Virus record (IMG/VR): IMGVR_UViG_3300028840_003991
Location: 1 to 20,175 of that record
Source of the DNA: a virus
Length of the DNA: 20,175 bases
Reading direction: 5' to 3' (one strand)
Shown here: positions 1 through 7,500 of the stretch, in pieces
Layout of the letters: each line of letters begins with the position of its first letter
Numbering within the stretch: position 1 is the first letter of the stretch
The notes under the pieces: generated by a model
What the model saw: only the letters and a program-made list of their open reading frames with translations
Databases searched by the model: none
Told to the model about the DNA's origin: nothing
Position numbers and translations under genes: made by a program

Positions 1-1
1 T

Positions 2-592
2 GGACTCATTTATCAAGAGGACGATATTAGTTCACCCTATCTGGCCAAAATATATGTAAACGCTGTTTTACAAACTAGTGGTTATACAATCAACTATGCT
101 ACTGGTGATGTAACGTTTTCGGCCTCTAAGTCTGGTCAAACAATAACGGCCGATTATTCTTATGCTGTTAGCTCATTATGGACACTAGAGCCATCATCGG
201 GAAAGATGCTTAATATTGAGCACACCGAGGTCCAATTCGCAGGCGATGTTAAAATCCCAAATGCTTATCATGGTGATTCCAACACAACATGGTTTGATTT
301 CTCTATCTGGGTATACAACCCAGCGGACCTACCTAATAAGATCCAATATTCGAACACTAGATATAAGTCGGAAGCTGATATCATCTCGGATGCAAACTTA
401 GCATATCCACACAGGCAGTTTGGCAATCTTCCAGGTACCGATGAGTACCTCACATTTCCATTTAACTATGGAAGTTTACAGGTTCTTAGAAACTCAGTTG
501 GTGCTGAGCTGAGAGTCTCATTAAAAGACGATATCCCTATAGAGGGGAGTTTTGCCAACTTAACCGTATATTTCTTAAGTAGAGACGAATGA
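2..592 (+). CDS. Phage structural protein, 5'-truncated by the window edge
   Basis: The frame is open from base 2 to the TGA at 590-592, giving 196 visible residues; the true start lies upstream of the window. An ATG at 206 exists but the reading before it is clearly coding (for example NAVLQTSGYTINYATGDVTF), so that ATG is internal. The visible part is rich in beta-forming residues and Thr/Ser/Tyr, has no catalytic motif, and contains a segment of the 'TINYATGDVTF' kind that is common in phage virion proteins. Its stop overlaps the next start as ATGA. Position just before terminator- and tail-tube-like genes suggests a head-completion or virion surface component, but I do not recognise the family and the role is inferred from context only. 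Confidence 0.75.
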   Translation, partial: GLIYQEDDISSPYLAKIYVNAVLQTSGYTINYATGDVTFSASKSGQTITADYSYAVSSLWTLEPSSGKMLNIEHTEVQFAGDVKIPNAYHGDSNTTWFDFSIWVYNPADLPNKIQYSNTRYKSEADIISDANLAYPHRQFGNLPGTDEYLTFPFNYGSLQVLRNSVGAELRVSLKDDIPIEGSFANLTVYFLSRDE

Positions 593-1158
593 TTAGAGAA
601 ATTGTCATATGGCTACAACCCCTTATTGAGTGGTTTGCCAAAATTCGTATCCCTTATTCCAAAAAGAGAATTACAGGTAAAGAATATTACAAGATGCGCG
701 ATGAGATAAAACCAGGGGCCGTTCTGCTCACTTCTGTGTGCGGTGAACTATCAAATCTCATAAACCCTTCCGATTATAAACATGGGGCAGTGTATGTGGG
801 CGGAGATAAGGTTAAGTATGTGATTGAGGCAACCTCTAAAGGCGTGATCAAGACGGACTTGGTTACCTTTATGCTTACAAAAGACAAGATCCGTGTGTAT
901 GACCCATTGCTGAGTACAGAGATGAGACAAATGGCAGTTTCCGCTGCGCCTTACCATATAGGGACACCCTACGACTTCGCTTTTGATCTAAAAAACGAGA
1001 GATTCTATTGTTTCGAGTTCATCGCCAATCTATTTGAGACTTATTCGGAAATGAAAGGCCTCAAAAAGTCGTGTTTTTTAGGTTATGATGTATATGATTC
1101 AAGTGTCATCACAGATGATCCGAAAAATTTCAACCTGAGATACTCCTGGGGGGAGTGA
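589..1158 (+). CDS. Permuted papain-like (YiiX/YaeF-type NlpC/P60 superfamily) hydrolase
   Basis: The protein has 189 residues. After a basic N-terminus it shows the order typical of circularly permuted NlpC/P60 enzymes: a GAVLLTS strand (residues 43-49), the catalytic His in KHGAVYVGG (His65), a VIEA strand (Glu80), then near the C-terminus the nucleophile in FYCFEFIA (Cys141). In the classical NlpC/P60 order Cys precedes His; here it follows, as in the YaeF/YiiX group. Such enzymes cleave amide or ester bonds in peptidoglycan peptides or lipids. No signal peptide is visible. It starts inside the preceding stop (ATGA) and is followed 1 nt later by the next gene, so it is co-translated with head/tail-joining genes. 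A virion-associated wall hydrolase is possible, but the substrate is unknown. Confidence 0.75.
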   Translation: MIREIVIWLQPLIEWFAKIRIPYSKKRITGKEYYKMRDEIKPGAVLLTSVCGELSNLINPSDYKHGAVYVGGDKVKYVIEATSKGVIKTDLVTFMLTKDKIRVYDPLLSTEMRQMAVSAAPYHIGTPYDFAFDLKNERFYCFEFIANLFETYSEMKGLKKSCFLGYDVYDSSVITDDPKNFNLRYSWGE

Positions 1159-1159
1159 T

Positions 1160-2008
1160 ATGCTTTATCAATGGATAAGAGTCTTGGATGGGGACAACGG
1201 AACCATCACCGACGTTTCACTCGCCAATCAGGACGAGAGCAGCACAATTGCTATGGATCTTGTGGTAAGTGAGGACTACATATATGTAGGACAGCATTTC
1301 CCTTTTAATAATATTTATTTTGACGTGAATACAGTGAACGCTGTATCGGCAGATATTTCTATAGATTATTGGGCCGGACAAGGTAACGGTTGGGTGGCCG
1401 GAGTGGATATTCTGGATGATACATCATCGGCCGGTGTACCTCTTGCTAAGAGTGGTGTGGTTCAGTTCTCACCAGATCGCAAGTATTCATGGCATCGCAT
1501 CAACGACACAGAGAATGAACCAATGCCAGCAGGTCTAGAGACGATCACAATATATAACGTCTACTGGATGAGAATTTCTTATAATGCGACTTTAACAGCG
1601 GGAACATTGCTAAACCGTATAGTATATCTGTTCACCAGATCACAACAGTTAGATAATATAGATACTCAGATTAATCGATTTCTAGATAGCTTTGAGTCTG
1701 GAAAAACTGACTGGGAAGATGAGATTGTCACTGCTTCTCAAATGCTTGTTGCTGATTTGAGAAGAAGAGGGCTTGTCACCCACTATGGCCAAGTATTAAG
1801 ATTTGAGGACGTAACCTTGGCGGCGGATCTAAAGACGCTTATCCTTATTTATCAAAACTTAGGCCCTGGATTTAGGCAAAAGCTTGAAGATGCTAGGGCA
1901 GATTATGAGAAGACTTTAGATATGGGTCGTTATACATTTGATAAAAACAACGATGCTTTTACCGATAGTGGTGAAATTACAAACAAAGTAAAGCAGCTAG
2001 TAAGATGA
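1160..2008 (+). CDS. Head-tail adaptor-like virion protein with an N-terminal beta domain
   Basis: This 282-residue protein appears to have two parts. Residues about 1-165 are beta-rich with a pattern (DYWAGQGNGWVAGVDILDD, then an SGVVQFSP strand) like the jelly-roll or discoidin-like modules of phage surface proteins. Residues about 165-282 are helical and acidic/basic mixed, with TDWEDEIVTASQMLVADLRRRG and RADYEKTLDMGRYTFDKNNDG-like spacing resembling gp6/gp36-type head-tail adaptor proteins. Those adaptors are usually only about 100-150 residues, so this would be an enlarged or fused version. The gene starts 1 nt after the previous stop with a GGGGAG ribosome site, and overlaps the next start as ATGA. 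The adaptor assignment is inferred from residue pattern and gene order. Confidence 0.5.
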   Translation: MLYQWIRVLDGDNGTITDVSLANQDESSTIAMDLVVSEDYIYVGQHFPFNNIYFDVNTVNAVSADISIDYWAGQGNGWVAGVDILDDTSSAGVPLAKSGVVQFSPDRKYSWHRINDTENEPMPAGLETITIYNVYWMRISYNATLTAGTLLNRIVYLFTRSQQLDNIDTQINRFLDSFESGKTDWEDEIVTASQMLVADLRRRGLVTHYGQVLRFEDVTLAADLKTLILIYQNLGPGFRQKLEDARADYEKTLDMGRYTFDKNNDAFTDSGEITNKVKQLVR

Positions 2009-2457
2009 GTAAAATTTCAACAATTGTAGACAATATACGCACAAGAGTCGGTACTGTTTTATCGGACCATAAACAGCTTTTTAATAATCGAATTATTGAA
2101 GAGAACGACACTCTTTTTCTAAGTAAAGGCTACGCTGTAGGGCTAGGCCCTGGCACAAACTCTAATAGACTATTATCGTGCAAGCTATCTGTACTTAGAA
2201 CAGCGACTATTACTATCACTAGGGCGCATTTTGGCGTGGATATGGATGTAGATGTTAGGAATACTTTAGAGAAGGATCTTTTAGAGGATCAATATCTAAT
2301 TATTAATGATCTAGAGAAAGATCCAGACCTAGAAAGTGTAGTTGCAAGTATCAAATACCAGTCAGATAATGGAATTGAGGAAGTTTTTACGGCACAAGGC
2401 CATTTTTTGATGGTCCAATCAATCTATGAATTTGAATATTTTGAAGATTTAACTTAA
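2005..2457 (+). CDS. Tail terminator / tail completion-like protein
   Basis: The protein is 150 residues, the normal size for siphovirus tail terminator proteins, which cap the tail tube and join it to the head. It starts with an amphipathic helix (STIVDNIRTRVGTVL) followed by a compact alpha/beta region (CKLSVLRTATITITR, EKDLLEDQYLIINDLEK) that fits this fold class. It lies directly before the tail-tube gene, where terminators are almost always found in lambda-like gene order. No signature motif decides the call; synteny carries most of the weight. The start overlaps the upstream stop. Confidence 0.6.
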   Translation: MSKISTIVDNIRTRVGTVLSDHKQLFNNRIIEENDTLFLSKGYAVGLGPGTNSNRLLSCKLSVLRTATITITRAHFGVDMDVDVRNTLEKDLLEDQYLIINDLEKDPDLESVVASIKYQSDNGIEEVFTAQGHFLMVQSIYEFEYFEDLT

Positions 2458-2467
2458 GGAGCGAGGA

Positions 2468-3973
2468 ATGGCCTTACAGACACGAAATTCAGTATTGGCA
2501 ATCAAACAAGAATCAACAGAGGGAACTCCTGTAAGCCCAACAGCAGCAGGAGACTATGTTGCGCTACAGGAAGGGTTCACTATGGAACCGGCCTTCGCGG
2601 AACTCGATAACGCAGAGCTAACTGGCTCTATTGCAAATGCTAAGACCGTGCTTGGAATTGAAGAACCTAGTGCGTCATTTTCTCACTACTTCAGGGCCTC
2701 CGGGGTAGAGGGGCAGTCCCCTAACTATGGACCATTATTGGAAAATGCATTCGGCGCAGAGACAGAAAGAAGCACTGAACGGGACACGATCGCCGCTTCT
2801 ACTGTGTCAGTTATTAAGGTCGATACAGGCGAGGGATCTGAATTTCAAAGAGGCGATGCATTGCTCGTAAAGAAGGCATCTGGTGTGGGCTATGAAATCA
2901 GAAATGCACTAAGTATCGCTACAGATGATATCACATTGGCCCAAGACCTCCAGGACGCCCCTGGGGTTGGCGTAAATCTAGGGTTAAATGTACTCTGGTC
3001 CCCTCAAAATTCAGGGCACCCTACGCACTCTTTATGGCTTTACAGAGGCAACAACGCTGCTGGTGCAGTGGAGATGATGGCCGGATCTAGAGTAACAGAA
3101 GTTTCAATTGATGTTACTGCTGGAGAGTTCGTAAATGCTTCTTACTCAGTAGAAGGAAATGAGTACTTCTATGATCCAGTTGAAATCACTGCAACAGATG
3201 TTGCTTTTGATTTTAACGATGGCTCAGCAAGAGCTGCTTCCATCACGGCCAAAATGTACAAAGATCCCTACGAGGTTGCAAGCGCCCTTCAAACGGCCAT
3301 GGATGCGCTTTCAGGTGATACAATCACAGTTGCTTACTCAGACTCAACAGGTAAATATACTGCGACATCTGATGGGGTAACCTTTGAATTATTACCTGCG
3401 ACTGGACCAAATACTGCTAATGAAGGCTGGTCTACACTAGGATTTGGCACTGCCGATTTAACAGGGGCAACAACATATGAAGCTGCCTCAGCACTCGATA
3501 AGTCTAGCCCTCAAACTGCTTCTTTTGATGCTGCTGATCCATTAGTAGCAAAATCAAATGAAGTCCTATTAGGGCCAGATGCACAAGAAATTGTGTGTTT
3601 TGAAGCATCAAGCATGACAATCACTTTAAGCAATACTAAGGCCGATATTCTTTCTGTCTGCTCTGATTCTGGTAAATCTGGATCAGTTTTCAGCGAAAGA
3701 GAGGCCACTATTGAAATAACTGCCCTCCTTGAGGATCACCAAGCAGAAGAATTTAAAAACTTCAGATCTGGTGACAATATGCTCTTTACTTACAACCTAG
3801 GTGAAAAGAGTGGAGGCAACTGGGTTGCTGGAAAATGTATGAACGTACATAGCCCAACTTGTACCATAAGCTCATTCTCTTTAGGGGATAGCGACGGCCT
3901 AGTTACTTTAGAAATGACATTGACTACTTATACAAGTTCAGGTTTAGGTGAACTTTACTTTAATCAACTGTAA
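2468..3973 (+). CDS. Major tail tube protein with an inserted domain
   Basis: This 501-residue protein begins MALQTRNSVLAIKQESTEGT and continues with a phage tail-tube pattern (ELDNAELTGSIANAKTVLG, ASFSHYFRASGVEG). Its C-terminal third has the alternating strands expected of the tube beta-sandwich (STMTITLSN-like, EREATIEITALLEDHQAEEF, LGDSDGLVTLEMTLTTY). Tube subunits polymerise as rings around the tape measure. It is longer than most tube proteins because residues about 239-338 carry an extra module (FNDGSARAASITAKMYK to GTADLTGATTYEA) that recurs in the Dit-like protein here. The start follows a strong AAGGAGCGAGGA ribosome site. High expression is expected, and codon use shows nothing odd. 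Confidence 0.85.
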   Translation: MALQTRNSVLAIKQESTEGTPVSPTAAGDYVALQEGFTMEPAFAELDNAELTGSIANAKTVLGIEEPSASFSHYFRASGVEGQSPNYGPLLENAFGAETERSTERDTIAASTVSVIKVDTGEGSEFQRGDALLVKKASGVGYEIRNALSIATDDITLAQDLQDAPGVGVNLGLNVLWSPQNSGHPTHSLWLYRGNNAAGAVEMMAGSRVTEVSIDVTAGEFVNASYSVEGNEYFYDPVEITATDVAFDFNDGSARAASITAKMYKDPYEVASALQTAMDALSGDTITVAYSDSTGKYTATSDGVTFELLPATGPNTANEGWSTLGFGTADLTGATTYEAASALDKSSPQTASFDAADPLVAKSNEVLLGPDAQEIVCFEASSMTITLSNTKADILSVCSDSGKSGSVFSEREATIEITALLEDHQAEEFKNFRSGDNMLFTYNLGEKSGGNWVAGKCMNVHSPTCTISSFSLGDSDGLVTLEMTLTTYTSSGLGELYFNQL

Positions 3974-3985
3974 CAAAGGCTTTTT

Positions 3986-4327
3986 ATGAACTACAAGTGG
4001 ACTCCTAGCGAAACTTTGGAAGGTTTTGTTGAAATTAAACTGCTTAAGTACAATGACAGGATGAAGGTGCTTGAGTCCCTTAATTTAAAACCTAATAAAG
4101 AGGGTGAGGTCACGGTTAACAAAGACACGATTGACCAGCTCAGTAAGATTAGGGAAAGGCTTGTAGATCAAATTACCAAGGTTGACTTAAAGCATAAGGA
4201 CAGTGGTCTGCATTTTAAGAGCTTAGATGATTTGGAATACTACGAGGAATACCAGGAAGTGGTTAACAGCCTTTCTGGTATTCTTTTAAACGGTGTTAAG
4301 CTGGGAAACGGTTCAAAGAAGCGTTAA
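3986..4327 (+). CDS. Tail assembly chaperone, short form (gpG-like)
   Basis: The protein is 113 residues, charged and largely helical (NDRMKVLESLNLKP, QLSKIRERLVDQITKVDLKHK), with no membrane segment. It sits between the tail-tube and tape-measure genes, the invariant position of lambda gpG-type chaperones, which coat the tape measure before tube assembly. Five codons before its stop it contains an in-frame G GGA AAC slippery heptamer that gives access to a longer product. The start uses an AAAGG ribosome site. The family is identified by position, size and the frameshift arrangement rather than by a sequence motif. Confidence 0.8.
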   Translation: MNYKWTPSETLEGFVEIKLLKYNDRMKVLESLNLKPNKEGEVTVNKDTIDQLSKIRERLVDQITKVDLKHKDSGLHFKSLDDLEYYEEYQEVVNSLSGILLNGVKLGNGSKKR

Positions 4328-4557
4328 AGCTTCAAACGAGGTGGGCATGTCAAGGCAAGAAACTAAGCAACAGCACACAGCCCTTAGTTCAAGAGTATTT
4401 CGACAGAAAAATGCTCAAAGGCCTTGGCTACACCTTTGATAGTACAGACCTTACTTACACCAAGGTTCAGATTTTTGCTTTGATTGAGAACACGGTCAAT
4501 AAAATTCAAGACGAGGCCTCAAAGAAGACGAAAATTAATAAAAGGCCGGGTAAGTAA
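3986..4557 (+). CDS. Tail assembly chaperone, long frameshift product (gpG-T-like)
   Basis: If ribosomes slip -1 at the GGGAAAC heptamer (4303-4309), translation continues from the CGG codon at 4309 to the TAA at 4555-4557. This gives 108 residues of the G frame plus 82 new ones, 190 in total. The extension reads RFKEALKLQTRWACQGKK and later FDRKMLKGLGYTFD and VQIFALIENTVNKIQDEA, which look like real helical protein. It fills the otherwise empty interval 4328-4557 and ends 9 nt before the tape-measure start. There is no start codon with a ribosome site that would let the T part be made alone; its first Met is at 4411, without Shine-Dalgarno. Lambda makes gpG-T the same way at GGGAAAG. Confidence 0.85.
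4303..4309 (+). promoter_or_regulatory. -1 ribosomal frameshift slippery heptamer GGGAAAC
   Basis: Read in the zero frame this is G GGA AAC, the X XXY YYZ form for simultaneous slippage of both tRNAs. It lies five codons before the stop of the short chaperone, and the -1 frame is open from here for 82 codons. Confidence 0.85.
4318..4333 (+). promoter_or_regulatory. Small hairpin downstream of the frameshift site
   Basis: GAAGC at 4318-4322 pairs with GCTTC at 4329-4333 around a 6-nt loop. It starts 8 nt after the slippery heptamer, within the spacing used by stimulatory structures. The stem has only 5 bp, so any effect would be mild. Confidence 0.4.
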
Positions 4558-4566
4558 GGGGTTTGT

Positions 4567-7500
4567 ATGGCAGATATAAAGATTGATTTAACGCTTGCAA
4601 ACTATGCTGGTATCGTAAAAAACCTAGAAACAATCAATAATTCATTAAAGGGCCTTCAGAAAACCACACAAAAGATCAATACAGATGCGGCCACAAAAGG
4701 CTTTGAAAAGCTAAATGAATCTGTTGAACAGACTAATGAAGAATTAACTAAAATTGATAAACTCCAAAAGACTGTAGCGGGGTCATTTGGCGCTATTACA
4801 AGTGCTGTAACCCTATCTGTTGTTGCCTTTAATAATCAAAGTAAAATTATCAGCACTTTTAATAACGGTACAATTAGGGCAGCTACAGCACTACAAAAAC
4901 TTAATATACCATTCCTGAATATTGAGAAGACATTAACAAAGGCCAATATTGGTTTTGCGAATGTTGTTAAGGGATTAGCAGGAACAATAGATACCAGTAG
5001 TAAGCTTGCTAGAGCATCAGTTGTTTTAGAAAGAGGATTATTTGGTTTAGCAATTAACACAGGAACACTAGGAGCGGCCTTAGTCGGTCTGGGTACTGTT
5101 TTAAATCAATCAACAAATGCTTTCGCTGATGCTATTGGGCAGGTGAGTATTTTTGCTGGTATCTTGCTTGGTTCATTCAGTGTTGTTTTAACTAAAATTA
5201 TATTAGATCTAAGTAACTTTGCCTTTGAATTAGGTACAAGTGTGGTTAATGCGGCCAAAGATGCATCTGCTGCGTTTGCTGACTTAGACAAAAGTACTTT
5301 TGTATTTAATAGGACTGTAGAAGGTTTTAATAGGGTCTTTGGGGATGCTATAGGCAACACCGAGACCTGGACCAAAACTATTGAAGAACTTGGTATGGCC
5401 ACTGGTCTTACAACTAAAGAATTAAGAAGGTCAACCACAGAAATCATTCAGGCCACAAGTCAGATGGGTCTGAATGAGGAGCAAATGAAGAAGCTCCTTA
5501 AAATATCTGTCGATTATGCTGCCCAAACAGGCAAAGACACATTTCAAGCAACAGTCGACTTTATTACGGCCTTAAATGGTGGCGCTCAATCAGTTATTAA
5601 ATATGGCGTTAAACTTAACGAGGCCTCTGTACAGCAGAAATTATATAAAGAGGGTTCTGACACAATATTCAAATCATTGAGTGATGGACAGAAAATTCAA
5701 GCAAGATATAATGCCTTGTTGACCCAATATGCTCCAATAGCCGGTGTTGCTGCTGATATAACTAAAACATTAGCAGGACAAGAGCAAATTTTAGAGACCA
5801 ACGTTGCAAGGGTAAATGAGCAGTTCGGTAAAGGGACTGCTATTATTGAGAGATCAAACATTGTTAATTTTGCTTATAATAAGGTTTTAGGCAATATTAA
5901 TGATAATGTTATTGCAACAGCGGGCTTTTTAACGGCATTAGGTGGTCGTTTCTTACAAGTTGCGGGTTTCGTTGGCAGTCTTGTCCTTAAGCTTTTATTA
6001 CTTCAAAAAGCAATCAAGATTGTAAATATATTACTCTCCACAAATTTAGCACAAACAGCATTTGGGACATCTATCCCATTCCTCAATAAATCAATCGTTG
6101 ACTTAACCAGATCAACAGGTGCAAGCTTTGTTTCATTTAAGAGCCTTACAGATATAGTTAAAACAGCAGGAAGTTTAATTTCTGCCACGGCAAAAAATAT
6201 AACTGCCGGATTTTTAGGTATAAGCACGAGTGCTCTTAGTTTTACAACTGTTATAAGAGGTGTTTTTCTTAAGGCAGTTGTTGGTGCAAAAACTGCAGTT
6301 TTAGCACTATCTAAGGCCTTTTTGGTTCTTTTGGCAAACCCAGTCGTTTTAACAGTAGTAGCTATTTCAGCAGCTATATTTGGTTTATTTAAAGGTTTAC
6401 AAGAGTTAGAGAAACAAACAGGGGCACTCTCAACTGTATGGGAAGTATTTACTGAAGTATTAGAGGCAACATCTAGTGTGCTAGATCCTTTAATTGATTC
6501 CTTTGTTTCTTTAGGTAAAACCATTGTCACTATAGCTAACAAGGCATTTGGTTTCTTTGTGGCCCAATTAAGTAGATTGATATCGCTTGGAATTACCCTT
6601 CTTAAAAAGAATCCATTTGATATATTTGGGCAAGAGCAACTAAAAAGACTAGAAGAGGCCAACAAAAAACTTGTTGCTTTTGGCACTGCTGCTGAAGGTG
6701 TTGATTTTGATTTAAGGAAACTTAATAAAACAACCAAGAAAGCAAGTGAAGATTTCAAAAAACTTGAGTCTGATGCTGAAGGAGCAGGATCAAGAGGGAT
6801 TAAAGAATTAGAGTCATCTATTAAGTCCATTGAGACAAGATTAAGAGATTTTGGTAAAGGCCCTCTTGAAATAGCTAAAAGAAACTTCAATGAAGAGAAA
6901 AAGATTGTTGAAGATTCATTGAATGCTAAAATCATAAGCAGAGAAAAAGCAAATGAGACCATTTTAGGGCTAACAAGAGAATTTCAAGCAAAAAGACGAG
7001 CAATTGCACAGGATGCCAGAGAGAAAAGGCGCAAAGAGTTACTTGAACTTGAGCGACTTGAGCAACAAGCGGCCCAGAGAACTGCTGAAATACGTAATAA
7101 ATTCGAGGGGGCAATTGGTGTTGCTGCTGGAGATCCTTTAGGTCAATTAATTGGTGGAGCTGAGAAGTTCAGAGATACAATAACTGAAGGGTTTAGCGCA
7201 GAAGAAATCAAGAAATTCAAAACTGAAATAGATGGTCTTGGTGATAGTTTTGGTATTGGAATAGCATCAGGTTTTGCTACAAAGGTTCTTGATGGAGCTA
7301 GTGGAGCAAAAGATTTAATTGTTGGCGGTGCTACTGCTTTAGTTGACACAGTTGTGCCTGGATTAGGTAAAGCTGTGGGTCCGATATTTGATGCATTTGC
7401 ACAAGGTCCAGAAGCGACAAAAGCTTTTGTTAAAGATTTCACACGTGCAATTCCTAATCTGATAAAAAATATAATTTTAGCGGCCCCAGCTTTTATTGAG

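Noticed and set aside
206-592. Complete gene starting at ATG 206
   Set aside because: The frame is open and protein-like back to base 2, so the ATG is internal to a gene cut by the window edge.
6003-6962. 319-codon open frame on the minus strand inside the tape measure
   Set aside because: Same reasons: antisense shadow with Ser/Leu/Thr-rich non-protein-like composition and no gene context.
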